A program made the position numbers and the translations under genes. DNA of 49,351 bases from DATIBL01 sp035457505 (lineage in GTDB: Bacteria > Patescibacteriota > Minisyncoccia > Phycocordibacterales > UBA6899). Below the pieces are notes generated by a model. The model worked only from the letters and a program-made list of their open reading frames with translations. It ran no database searches and had not been told where the DNA came from. The stretch spans positions 1-49,351 of the forward strand of contig DATIBL010000097.1 of NCBI GenBank assembly GCA_035457505.1. Direction: 5' to 3'. Shown piece by piece: positions 39,364-47,448 of this stretch; positions within the stretch are counted from its first letter, which is position 1, and every line of letters begins with the position of its first letter.

Positions 39364-40530
39364 ATGAGTGAGAAGAATCGGCTGACCTCAGTCGGCGTGA
39401 ATGGTGCGCCAGAGCAAAGCATCACGTTTCGTTTCTCGCGCTCGCGCGATATGGAAGAGGCGTTCGCTCGGCTCGGCCGTGCAGAGCCGGATACTCCCGC
39501 GATCTATGCGCGGTTCGGACATCCCTCGATGGATGCGCTTGCGAGCGTACTCACGACGATGGAAGGCGGCGCACGAGGTCTGTGTTTCGCATCCGGCATG
39601 GGTGCGTTCCAGACGATCATGCATGCGATCGTCTATCCAGGGGATTTGGTCGTCGCATCCTCGCGGCTCTATCCCGGAACGCGCAAAGCCCTCGAAACCG
39701 CACGGGATCGCTTTGGCGTGAATGTGCGCTTTGTCGATATCACGGATCTTGCATCCGTTGACCATGAGCTTGCTGATGGCGCGCGACTTCTCGTTGCCGA
39801 GACGGTATCGAATCCGACCTGTGTTGTGGCCGACGTCCCAGCGCTCGTTTCGCGCTGCAAGCATCACGGCGTTTGGAGCGCGTTCGATAATACGTTTGCA
39901 CCGTTCATGATCACACCGATTACGCATGGTGCAGATCTCGTGTGGCACAGCCTGACCAAGTATGCGAGCGGGCATTCTGATTGCCTTGCTGGCGGTCTCG
40001 TCATGAGCCGAGATGGTGCCGCGCGTTTTGCGACCGATGTGACCGCCGCTGCAGTCGAACTTGGCGCAACGATGCACCCGCCGCTTGCGGAAGAACTCAT
40101 CGCTCGCTTCGGCGGGATCATGAATCGCTACATCGCGAATTCTGCCGCTGCGATGCGTCTCGCGAGGGGCTTCTCTGTCTTCGGACTCCCGGTCTACTAT
40201 CCGGGCATCGTCGGATCCCAGCGTCGAGCAGTCTTTGATCGCGTTGCGACCCAGGCCTTCGGATACGGCGGGGTGTTGTCCGTCGATCTCGGCTCTGCCG
40301 ACCGCGCGCATCGATTTGTTGATCTGCTTGCCGACTCTGGTGCTGCAATGTGCGCCGTATCGCTCGGCAGCGAGCATACGTATGCCTGCGTGCCGTTCAG
40401 CACGATGTCGAAGAACGCGTCGGATCCGCTTGCACCCGAAGTCGCGCCCGGGATCGTGCGGGTGAGCGCGGGACACGATGAACCCGAGCGGCTCTGGCAG
40501 GTGTTCGATGTTGCCCTGTGTCGAGTGTAG
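39364..40530 (+). CDS. PLP-dependent Cys/Met metabolism enzyme (gamma-lyase/synthase family)
   Basis: 388 residues from the ATG at 39364 (AAGGGG six bases upstream). Fold-type I aminotransferase-like protein of the trans-sulfuration family. Motifs are YARFGHPSMDALASVLTTMEGG near the N-terminus (families usually have YsRxxNPT), FASGMGAFQTI, WSAFDNTFAPF, and SLTKYASGHSD with the PLP lysine at Lys199. Candidates are methionine gamma-lyase, cystathionine gamma-lyase/synthase or O-acetylhomoserine sulfhydrylase; sequence alone does not decide. The H in FGHPS instead of N may alter substrate use. No partner enzymes are nearby, which suits salvage rather than a full pathway. Confidence 0.88.
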   Translation: MSEKNRLTSVGVNGAPEQSITFRFSRSRDMEEAFARLGRAEPDTPAIYARFGHPSMDALASVLTTMEGGARGLCFASGMGAFQTIMHAIVYPGDLVVASSRLYPGTRKALETARDRFGVNVRFVDITDLASVDHELADGARLLVAETVSNPTCVVADVPALVSRCKHHGVWSAFDNTFAPFMITPITHGADLVWHSLTKYASGHSDCLAGGLVMSRDGAARFATDVTAAAVELGATMHPPLAEELIARFGGIMNRYIANSAAAMRLARGFSVFGLPVYYPGIVGSQRRAVFDRVATQAFGYGGVLSVDLGSADRAHRFVDLLADSGAAMCAVSLGSEHTYACVPFSTMSKNASDPLAPEVAPGIVRVSAGHDEPERLWQVFDVALCRV

Positions 40531-40550
40531 CGATAGTTTTTGATCAAACG

Positions 40551-40574
40551 AAAACCGCCCTACGGGGCGGTTTT
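40551..40574. terminator. Bidirectional terminator
   Basis: AAAACCGCCC pairs with GGGCGGTTTT around TACG; serves the PLP enzyme (+) and the HIT gene (-). Confidence 0.85.
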
Positions 40575-40595
40575 GTGTCGCAGGGTTTTCTTCGT

Positions 40596-41009
40596 TTAGG
40601 CAGCCGACGCGGCGTCGCGGATGAGCTTGCCAAATGCTTCGAGTTCGTCCTCCGCGTACGGCTCTCCATGCCAGTGGGCATGGCCGTCGTCGGCGAAGCG
40701 GGGGATCACATGCACGTGCGCATGCATGACGACCTGTCCGGCGGCCGGACCGTTGTTCATGCCGATGTTGATCCCTTCGGCGTTGGTTGCTGCCTTCACA
40801 ACGCCCGCGAGGCGCTTGGCGGATTTCATGACGTCGCATAGCCGCTCATCGTCGATCTCGTAGATGTTGAGTGCGTGATCCTTTGGGATAACGAGCGTGT
40901 GGCCCTTGTTGATCGGACGGATGTCGAGGAATGCGATCGTGCGGTCGTCCTCATAGACGATCTCGGCGGGAAGTTCCTTCGTGGCGATCTTGCAGAAGAG
41001 GCAGTCCAT
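40596..41009 (-). CDS. HIT-family nucleotide hydrolase
   Basis: 137 residues from the ATG at 41009. It starts CLFCKIATKELPAEIVYED, as in Hint/HinT-type proteins, and ends in the histidine triad HAHVHV (96-101). Hint proteins cleave nucleoside phosphoramidates and AMP-lysine adducts. The start lies 4 bases after the stop of the 113-residue gene, so the two are one operon. No Shine-Dalgarno is visible. Confidence 0.93.
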   Translation of the reverse strand: MDCLFCKIATKELPAEIVYEDDRTIAFLDIRPINKGHTLVIPKDHALNIYEIDDERLCDVMKSAKRLAGVVKAATNAEGINIGMNNGPAAGQVVMHAHVHVIPRFADDGHAHWHGEPYAEDELEAFGKLIRDAASAA

Positions 41010-41013
41010 AGGG

Positions 41014-41355
41014 CTAGAGCGAGAACATGCTCGGATGGCGATCAATGTCGAGGTACTTCTGCAGCACTTTTTTCACATGCGCCATTTGTTTCGGCGTGAA
41101 CTTCAGATCGGCATCATGCTCGATCTGAGATATGAGCTGTGTCACTTCAGCGGCGCTTACATATTTGAATCCGTAGCGCATGTCCTGCGCGGTATCCGGG
41201 TCCATCGACATGCGAAGCTTATCCATGACCTCGTCCACTTGGCGCGACGTGAGATTGTCTGCGCTTCCGAACGACGACGCCTTGAGCTCTCCTTCGACGT
41301 AGTGAAGCTCCTTTTCATAAATGCCCTTCGGCGGCGGCGGTTTGATGAGGTCCAT
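41014..41355 (-). CDS. 113-residue hypothetical, first gene of the HIT operon
   Basis: A soluble, mostly helical protein with a proline-rich start (KPPPPKGIYEKELHYVEGEL). Two later helical stretches, LTSRQVDEVMDKLRMSMDPDTAQDMRYGFKYVSAAEVTQLISQI and FTPKQMAHVKKVLQKYLD, resemble each other in their opening (xTxxQxxxVxxxL) and may be a duplicated helical hairpin. No family recognised. A TATACT box on the minus strand (41385-41390) is its likely -10; the -35 is weak. Confidence 0.75.
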   Translation of the reverse strand: MDLIKPPPPKGIYEKELHYVEGELKASSFGSADNLTSRQVDEVMDKLRMSMDPDTAQDMRYGFKYVSAAEVTQLISQIEHDADLKFTPKQMAHVKKVLQKYLDIDRHPSMFSL

Positions 41356-41384
41356 GAATGTGGTGAAGTTATGAGTATGCGTTC

Positions 41385-41410
41385 AGTATAGCATGCATGC
41401 GTGGTACCAT
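41385..41410. promoter_or_regulatory. Overlapping divergent promoters, HIT operon and recJ
   Basis: Minus strand TATACT (41385-41390) faces left; plus strand TTCAGT (41382-41387), 17-bp spacer, TACCAT (41405-41410) faces right. The two share bases, so they should exclude each other. The recJ ATG follows 8 bases after its -10. Confidence 0.4.
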
Positions 41411-41418
41411 TGCCCCGT

Positions 41419-43101
41419 ATGCATGAGCCGTTCCAGGGCCGGTATTCTTCGCTGTTGAGCCGGCTTTTGCTTGCGCGGGGGATTGCGGATGTCGAGAGCG
41501 CTGAGCGATTCTTGCATCCCGACTATGCGCGCGATATCGGCGATCCGTTCGGGATCATGGGGATGGAGAGAGCCGTCGAGCGGATTCTTCGCGCGATCAC
41601 GGATCGCGAATCCATCGTCATCTTCGGTGATTATGATTGCGACGGCATTCCGGGATCGGTTGTGCTGCACGATCTCTTTAAGAAGATCGGCTACGATCGT
41701 GTTCGGAACTATATTCCGCATCGGCATCACGAAGGCTACGGACTCAACGCTGCGGCGGTCGAGGGTTTCGGCAAAGACGGTGTCACGCTTCTTATCACTG
41801 TCGATTGCGGGATCACCGACGTCGAAGAGGTTGCGCTTGCGAATACGCTCGGGATCGACGTGATCGTCACGGACCACCATCTTCCTCAGGCAGTACTCCC
41901 TCCTGCGTATGTGATTTTGAACTCCAAACAAGAGGACGACACCTATCACGATGACATGCTCTGCGGAGCCGCTGTTGCGTGGAAGCTCGCGAGCGCGATC
42001 CTCGCGCGCGGAAAGTTTGAGCATATTCCGGAAGGGTGGGAAAAATGGCTGCTCGACATGGCAGGGCTCTCGACGGTAGCGGACATGGTGCCGCTCGTTC
42101 GCGAAAATCGCGCGATCGCACACTTTGGACTCACGGTCCTTCGCCGCTCTCGCCGTCCGGGGCTTGCGGCATTGCTTGCGAAGGCGCGGACCGATCAGCG
42201 CGGACTCACGGAGGATGACATCGGATTTACGATCGCGCCGCGCATCAATGCGGCAAGCCGGATGGATATTCCGATGAATGCATTTCTGATGCTCTCGAGC
42301 GGCGATCCTGCGGAAGCGACAGCGCTCGCGCATCGTCTCCATGCGCTCAACGATGAACGCAAGGCCCTTGTTGCGCGGATCATGAAGGAGGCGCGCGGAA
42401 GACTCGCCGAGCGAGAGGAGATTCCGCCGGTGCTCGTGATCGGCTCGCCGTCGTGGCCCGTCGGCGTCGTCGGGATCGTGGCGAATCAGCTTGCGGAAGC
42501 CTTCGAGCGTCCGACGTTCGTGTGGGGGAAAGAAGGCACAGAGAAGGCAAAGGGATCGTGCCGCTCTGACGGAACGGTAAATATCGTGGAGCTCATGCTT
42601 GCTGCGGAAGATGGCGTATTTGCCGACCGCGGAGGGCACGAATTCTCCGGCGGATTTTCCCTCGCCCCTGATGGCGTCCATCACCTTGAGGCTGTGCTTG
42701 TTTCTGCACTCGAGCGGGTACCCAGAAAGGCGTGGAACGCTGGCGCGCGCGAGCCAGACGCCGAGCTTTCGATCGCTGATGTGAATTGGCAGACCTATCG
42801 CGAGATCGCGCAGCTTGCGCCGTTTGGAGTCGGGAATCCGAAGCCGCTCTTCGCGTTTCCCGATGCGATCGTTCGGAGTGTCGCTTCGTTCGGGAAGGCC
42901 GGCGATCATACGCGGCTCGCGCTTGAGGGGGTCGGAGGAGCGAAGGCGGAGGCGATCGGATTCTTTATGACTCCCGACGATCTCGGTCTTGCCGACGTCG
43001 AGACCCCGCGACCATTCCGGGTGACCGGACATCTTGAGGCCAGCACCTTCCGCGGCCGCCCGGAGCTCCGCATTCGCATTGCCGATGGTTCGCGACGGTG
43101 A
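41419..43101 (+). CDS. recJ: Single-strand-specific 5'-3' exonuclease RecJ
   Basis: 560 residues; ATG at 41419. The DHH phosphoesterase motifs are complete: DYDCDG (71-76; usually DYDADG), HRHHEGYG, TVDCGI, and TDHHLP with DHH at 152-154. The DHHA1 nucleic-acid domain has SCRSDGTVNIVELM and DRGGHEFSGGFS, and a C-terminal OB-like domain (about 450-560) follows. RecJ resects DNA ends in repair and recombination. rnhA follows after 66 bases, then comEC, so this is a nucleic-acid handling block. Confidence 0.95.
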   Translation: MHEPFQGRYSSLLSRLLLARGIADVESAERFLHPDYARDIGDPFGIMGMERAVERILRAITDRESIVIFGDYDCDGIPGSVVLHDLFKKIGYDRVRNYIPHRHHEGYGLNAAAVEGFGKDGVTLLITVDCGITDVEEVALANTLGIDVIVTDHHLPQAVLPPAYVILNSKQEDDTYHDDMLCGAAVAWKLASAILARGKFEHIPEGWEKWLLDMAGLSTVADMVPLVRENRAIAHFGLTVLRRSRRPGLAALLAKARTDQRGLTEDDIGFTIAPRINAASRMDIPMNAFLMLSSGDPAEATALAHRLHALNDERKALVARIMKEARGRLAEREEIPPVLVIGSPSWPVGVVGIVANQLAEAFERPTFVWGKEGTEKAKGSCRSDGTVNIVELMLAAEDGVFADRGGHEFSGGFSLAPDGVHHLEAVLVSALERVPRKAWNAGAREPDAELSIADVNWQTYREIAQLAPFGVGNPKPLFAFPDAIVRSVASFGKAGDHTRLALEGVGGAKAEAIGFFMTPDDLGLADVETPRPFRVTGHLEASTFRGRPELRIRIADGSRR

Positions 43102-43167
43102 TGGTCCGCTTCGGATGCTTCGCAGGTCAATGCCCGCGTGCTAGCATAATTTCATTCTTCTCTTGAT

Positions 43168-43905
43168 ATGCCGCTCGAAAAACACATTGCGTTTTGTGAT
43201 GGCAGCTCGCTCGGAAATCCTGGTCCGGGAGGGTGGGGCGCGCTTCTCGTGCGTATGTCTGGCCGCGTCGCCGAAATGGGCGGCGGAGAAAAACGCACGA
43301 CGAACAATCGCATGGAGCTCACGGCTGCGATCGAGATTTTCCGCGCGATCGCGGATGAGTCGGGCGATCTCGCGATCCACACGGATTCCTCCTATGTACT
43401 GAACGGCGCAACGAAGTGGGCACGGGGATGGGAGCGGAATGGCTGGATGACTGCTGCAAAGGAACCGGTCGCGAATGATGATCTTTGGAAATTGCTCCTT
43501 CGTCTTGCCGATGAGCGAAAAAAGTTCGGGGCAGTTGCGTGGATAAAGGTCCCCGGACACTCGGGCGTCATCGGCAATGAGCGCGCAGACGTGATCGCGA
43601 CGACATTTGCGGCGGGAGAGACGCCGGAACTCTATGACGGAGAGATCGGCGACTATGCCTATGACGTACTTGCGATCGCTGCGGACCCTGCGCTTGAGCA
43701 GAGCCGGAGTGCCGCCAAATCGCGCTCCCGCGCGAAAGCCTATTCCTACGTGAGCATGGTGGGCAAAGACGTGCGTTTTCATCAGACCTGGGGCGAATGC
43801 GAAGCGCGCGTGAAAGGCGTCGCGGGTGCAAAATATCAAAAGGCGTTCTCGCCCGCCGACGAAGCCGCGATCGTCAAAAAGTGGGGCGGACAGAGTTCGC
43901 GATGA
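43168..43905 (+). CDS. rnhA: Ribonuclease HI with a C-terminal hybrid-binding (viroplasmin-like) domain
   Basis: 245 residues. Residues 1-150 are a complete RNase HI with the four catalytic acids Asp11 (FCDGSS), Glu50 (RMELTAA), Asp73 (HTDSSYV) and Asp141 (GNERAD), plus the basic handle region. After a linker (about 150-188) comes AYSYVSMVGKDVRFHQTWGECEARVKGVAGAKYQKAF, which fits the RNA-DNA hybrid-binding domain of eukaryotic RNase H1 (the viroplasmin fold). In most known proteins that domain is N-terminal; here it is C-terminal. It removes RNA from RNA-DNA hybrids such as R-loops and primers. The stop overlaps the comEC start by 4 bases. Confidence 0.93.
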   Translation: MPLEKHIAFCDGSSLGNPGPGGWGALLVRMSGRVAEMGGGEKRTTNNRMELTAAIEIFRAIADESGDLAIHTDSSYVLNGATKWARGWERNGWMTAAKEPVANDDLWKLLLRLADERKKFGAVAWIKVPGHSGVIGNERADVIATTFAAGETPELYDGEIGDYAYDVLAIAADPALEQSRSAAKSRSRAKAYSYVSMVGKDVRFHQTWGECEARVKGVAGAKYQKAFSPADEAAIVKKWGGQSSR

Positions 43906-45431
43906 TGCATACGCCTTCGATATTTCTGATCGCACCTGCGCTTGCGCTCGGAATCATCGGGGGTGTTGTTTCGGCTCACGCGAGCGCGTTCGGTGTGGCC
44001 CTCGCAGCGCTCTATGGGCTTTTGGGTGTTGCGCTTGCCCTGCTCGCTGTTGTCTCTCGCGATGCAATGTTTCGTGCGCGCGGACTTCTTCTTGCTGTCG
44101 CACTTCTCTCTGCTGGGATCGGCGCGCTCAGATTTGTTGCCGACGATACTCCCGCGCATCCCGCGCTTGCGCGCGCGGTCGGGAGTGCGGTGATCGTCGA
44201 AGGTGTTGTTGTCGAAGATCCGGACCGGCGGGCTGACGTTGCGTATCTTATCGTCGCTGCAGAATCGCTTCGCGAGAGCGGCGGCGCGGTGGCGGCGTCT
44301 GGTCGGATCCGCGTGAGCGTTCCGCGATATCCGGAATATCGCTACGGCGATCGGCTTCGCATCAAAGGGACGCTCGAAAAGCCGGAGGCATTTCTCGACG
44401 AGGCGACAGGGCGCATGATCGCGTTTGATCGCATGCTGCGCGCACAAGACATCCGCTTTGCGCTCCGTGCCGCGGATGTTGTCCGAATCGCAGCGGACGC
44501 GGGGAACCCGATCGTCGCGGTGCTTTCGGATACGAAACATGCACTGCTTCTGCGCACCGCGCGCGTGATCGACGAGCCGGCGTTCGCGTTTCTTGCCGGG
44601 GTGACGCTCGGAGAGAAGGGCGGACTCGGGAATGCATGGCGGGAGCGATTTGCGCGGACTGGCCTCTCGCATGTGGTCGTCCTCTCCGGATACAACATGA
44701 CGATCGTGGCGGATTGGATCGGAAAGGCGCTCGCATGGGCATGGCCGTCGGTCCGCATTTCCGGAGGTATCACCGCGATCGCGCTTTTTGCTGTGATGGC
44801 CGGCGGCGGCGCTGCGACGGTCCGTGCGGCGATCATGGCAGCCATCGTGCTTGTCGCTCGAACACGCGGGAAAGAAGATGTCGCGACTCGCGCGCTCCTC
44901 TACGCTGCGGCTGCAATGGTGCTCGTTTCCCCGCGGATCGCGCTCGACGATCTCGGGTTCCAGCTCTCCTTCCTTGCATCGCTCGGATTGATCCATCTCG
45001 CGGGACCGCTCGAGCAATTGCTTTCGTCCATCCGGCTGCGATGGATCCGCGAGGTTGCGGCAACGACGCTCGCTGCGCAAATTGCGGTGCTGCCGCTCAT
45101 CCTCGGGAAGATGGGAATCTTTTCTCTGATCGCGCCGATCGCGAACATTGCCGTGCTTCCATTCATCCCGTTCGCAATGATAGCGACGTTTGCAACAGCG
45201 CTCTGTGCGTTCCTCGTGCCGCCGCTTGCGTTCGTTCCGGCGCTGGTGGCACAAACGCTCGCGGAGGGGATGCTCGCGCTCGTGTCGCTGTTTTCCGCGC
45301 TCCCATTTGCTGCGGTCCGTGTTCCCGAGATTCCGAGCGCACTCGTTGCGATCTTCTCCGCGGGGCTTTGTGTTGCGGTTATCCGCGCGGGGTCTCGCGT
45401 TCGATCTCGGCAAGCACCTCGTTCGAATTGA
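43902..45431 (+). CDS. comEC: ComEC/Rec2 DNA uptake channel, core domain only
   Basis: 509 residues, against about 750 in full-length ComEC. An N-terminal membrane pair, the OB-type DUF4131 region (about 90-180, VEGVVVEDPDRRADVAYLIVAAESLR) and the competence core (about 220-500) with GLSHVVVLSGYNMTIV and the NP-like IALDDLGFQLSFLASLGLI are present. The C-terminal metallo-beta-lactamase domain, which is thought to degrade one strand, is missing. It starts within the rnhA stop (ATGATG), so it is translationally coupled. The last 53 bases are antisense to the dedA end. With the type IV pilus in this window it may serve DNA import. Confidence 0.92.
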   Translation: MMHTPSIFLIAPALALGIIGGVVSAHASAFGVALAALYGLLGVALALLAVVSRDAMFRARGLLLAVALLSAGIGALRFVADDTPAHPALARAVGSAVIVEGVVVEDPDRRADVAYLIVAAESLRESGGAVAASGRIRVSVPRYPEYRYGDRLRIKGTLEKPEAFLDEATGRMIAFDRMLRAQDIRFALRAADVVRIAADAGNPIVAVLSDTKHALLLRTARVIDEPAFAFLAGVTLGEKGGLGNAWRERFARTGLSHVVVLSGYNMTIVADWIGKALAWAWPSVRISGGITAIALFAVMAGGGAATVRAAIMAAIVLVARTRGKEDVATRALLYAAAAMVLVSPRIALDDLGFQLSFLASLGLIHLAGPLEQLLSSIRLRWIREVAATTLAAQIAVLPLILGKMGIFSLIAPIANIAVLPFIPFAMIATFATALCAFLVPPLAFVPALVAQTLAEGMLALVSLFSALPFAAVRVPEIPSALVAIFSAGLCVAVIRAGSRVRSRQAPRSN

Positions 45432-45975
45432 GTGCGCGCCAGAAGAGCGTCACGACGACCAGTGCGACCAGGGCGAGGATGACGCCGTAGGATCCCCAGA
45501 GATGTGCGGAGCGTCCGAAGACGAAGCCGATCGCGATGAACGCCCACGACCAGATCCACGATGCGGCGAACATGAGGGAGGCGAAGAGTCCGCGGTGCAT
45601 TTTTCCGATCGCCGCCGGGATCGGGACAAACACCTTGATCGCCGGGAGCAATTTTCCAATAAACACGAACCAGGGGCCTTTTTTGCGGAATACGATCTCA
45701 ACCTTTCGGAGATCTTCGGGGCGGAAGATGCGGAAGCGCTCAAGATAACGGACGCCATGCGAGCGGACTGCTTCGTACATGAGGATGTTGCCGATGGTAT
45801 TGCCAGCCGCGCCCGCAAGCGACGCAGGGAAGAAGGCGAGCGTTCCGGTCGAGATAAAATATCCGACGATGATATAGAGAATCTGACTCGACGGAACGGA
45901 AAGAAATCCGTTCGAGATCATGAGGCCAAAAATGCCCGCATAGCTCGCGCCCTGAATGATCGCCTCGATATCCAT
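45379..45975 (-). CDS. DedA/SNARE-associated membrane protein
   Basis: 198 residues from the ATG at 45975. The family core is present: YFISTGTLAFFPASLAGAAGNTIGNILMYEAVRSHG and FRKKGPWFVFIGKLLPAIKVFVPIPAAIGKM, with the conserved Arg/Glu pair softened (GKLLPA where most have GRFxPxxR), and four to five membrane segments. DedA proteins include lipid scramblases (UptA, PopT). The 3' end overlaps comEC by 53 bases on the opposite strand. Confidence 0.88.
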   Translation of the reverse strand: MDIEAIIQGASYAGIFGLMISNGFLSVPSSQILYIIVGYFISTGTLAFFPASLAGAAGNTIGNILMYEAVRSHGVRYLERFRIFRPEDLRKVEIVFRKKGPWFVFIGKLLPAIKVFVPIPAAIGKMHRGLFASLMFAASWIWSWAFIAIGFVFGRSAHLWGSYGVILALVALVVVTLFWRALNSNEVLAEIERETPRG

Positions 45976-46042
45976 CTGGGCAGCATACCATGCACATGGT
46001 GCATTTACAGAACGGGAGATCTCTTGCGTAACTGATGTGCGC

Positions 46043-46070
46043 TTGTCACGAAGAAGCTCGGCGCTATCAT
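46043..46070 (+). promoter_or_regulatory. Promoter of the channel operon
   Basis: TTGTCA (46043-46048), 16-bp spacer, TATCAT (46065-46070). Confidence 0.6.
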
Positions 46071-46106
46071 GGAAAATGGAACAGTCCTTCCTGAAAGGAA
46101 TATCAC

Positions 46107-46802
46107 ATGAAACCGGGACTTCTGACTGGCGACCGTTCATGGTTCCTGGTCGCACGCTGGGCCATGGTCAACCTGCTCGGTCTCGCTTTCGCCTTTCTTG
46201 CGTGGAAGGCGGGATGGGCGGCAATCGTCATCGCGAGCGACACGCTCTATATTTCGCGCTTCATTGCGGTGCTCTTCGTGGTCGGACTGATCGTCTCGCT
46301 GTGGCGGGCGCTCCAGGTCTCGCGCGAACTCAACATCGTGCGCTCCTTCATGGAGAAACTCGCGAGCGATCATGAGCAGGCCTTCGCCTGGCTCTCCGGC
46401 ACGCGCTCACGAGTCGCGCTTCTTGTTGCGGATTACGCACAAGCGCTTCCGGAAGATCGTGCAACGGTCGTGAACATCATCAACGAAACGATCGGCGTGA
46501 AGACGATCTTTGTGCCATTCGTGGCTGCGTCTCTCACGATGCTCGGCCTTCTTGGAACGGTCGTTGGCGCGAAGATCGCATTCGGAGTCATTGATCCGCA
46601 GCTCATCACGGATGTCGCGAAGTCGGTTCCGATGATCGGGCGGATCGTCTCGGGCCTCGCGATCGCGATCGACACCACGATCGTCGGTTCGATCGGCTGG
46701 TTCTGGATCGTCTGGGTCAACTATCCGGTCCGGAATTCTTCGGCGCAGCTTGCGACGGAAATCAAACGCGCGGGGGTCTATTATGTTCGACATCTTCGAT
46801 AA
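46107..46802 (+). CDS. MotA/TolQ/ExbB-like proton channel protein, operon gene 1
   Basis: 231 residues; ATG with AAAGGAAT seven bases before it. Four membrane segments (about 12-32, 45-67, 137-160, 185-208). The last two hold the family signature LGLLGTVVGAKIAFGV ... IVSGLAIAIDTTIVGSIGWFWIVW, with the conserved TT pair that lines the proton path in ExbB/TolQ/MotA. The cytosolic part between helices 2 and 3 is short (about 70 residues), nearer to ExbB than to MotA or ZorA. It overlaps the next gene by 20 bases. In this family five copies surround a dimeric rotor/peptidoglycan-binding partner; a partner candidate is encoded next. Confidence 0.88.
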   Translation: MKPGLLTGDRSWFLVARWAMVNLLGLAFAFLAWKAGWAAIVIASDTLYISRFIAVLFVVGLIVSLWRALQVSRELNIVRSFMEKLASDHEQAFAWLSGTRSRVALLVADYAQALPEDRATVVNIINETIGVKTIFVPFVAASLTMLGLLGTVVGAKIAFGVIDPQLITDVAKSVPMIGRIVSGLAIAIDTTIVGSIGWFWIVWVNYPVRNSSAQLATEIKRAGVYYVRHLR

Positions 46803-47439
46803 CAGCGAGGAGACGCTTGGTCTCGATACCGCGAACCGAGATTTCCCCTGGCTGCTCTTTCTGTCTTTCTTTGCGCTCTTTGTGATCCTGCTTATCCTGA
46901 TCCGTCCGGATGTGCCGGCAACGGACGACCGCCTCTCGCTGCTTCCGGGCCGCGTGTGTGCGGAGATCCGCTGGAGCGATACAGAGAACATCGATATCGA
47001 TCTCTGGACGCAGGCGCCCTTGGACGAGCGTCCGGTCGGCTACAATCATGCAGCCGACAAGATCTCGAGCTTGATGCGCGATGATCGTGGTAAAGAGGAG
47101 GGACTCTCTCCGCTTAACTACGAGATCAACTGCACGCAGGGCCTCCCGTCCGGCGAGTACACGTTCAACGTCCAGTACTACAAGGACCATCAGCTGCGAA
47201 ATCCGGTTCCGCCCGTTGCGGTCGACGTGACGATCACGGTGCATCCGCCGGAGGGAGCGTCGATAAAAATGACCGAGACCATCACGCTTGCCGAAGAGGG
47301 CGAGGAAATCACGGTTCGGCGCTTTGCGACGGACTCGTCAGGCAAGGTCATCGATGGTTCGGTAACCAAGCTCTTTCGGAAGCTCTCAAGCGCGATCAAG
47401 TTCACGCCCGGTGCAGTCAACGGGTACGACGGGTTCTAA
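46783..47439 (+). CDS. Single-pass membrane protein with extracytoplasmic beta domain, operon gene 2
   Basis: 218 residues from the ATG at 46783. A short cytosolic N-terminus, one membrane helix (about 23-43, FPWLLFLSFFALFVILLILI) and an outside domain of about 175 residues. The topology equals ExbD/TolR/MotB, but the helix lacks the usual Asp, and the outside domain is not OmpA-like. It carries IDIDLWTQAPLDERPVGYNHAADKISSLMRDDRG and GLPSGEYTFNVQYYK, a beta-sandwich pattern that I associate with unnamed proteins found beside MotA/TolQ-like genes. Two Cys (CAEIRW, INCTQG) could form a disulfide. Likely the stator partner of gene 1. Confidence 0.78.
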   Translation: MFDIFDNSEETLGLDTANRDFPWLLFLSFFALFVILLILIRPDVPATDDRLSLLPGRVCAEIRWSDTENIDIDLWTQAPLDERPVGYNHAADKISSLMRDDRGKEEGLSPLNYEINCTQGLPSGEYTFNVQYYKDHQLRNPVPPVAVDVTITVHPPEGASIKMTETITLAEEGEEITVRRFATDSSGKVIDGSVTKLFRKLSSAIKFTPGAVNGYDGF

Positions 47440-47448
47440 GGAGGCATC

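Noticed and set aside
39388..40839. 483-codon open frame on the minus strand
   Set aside because: Runs across the PLP enzyme, the terminator and into the HIT gene frame shadow; no coherent protein.
41383..43032. 549-codon open frame on the minus strand
   Set aside because: Shadow of recJ, which has complete DHH motifs; the antisense product is Arg-rich with no domain.
43836..45413. 525-codon open frame on the minus strand
   Set aside because: It is the complement of comEC. The protein is extremely rich in Arg, His and Asp, has no hydrophobic core pattern, and comEC has full family motifs.
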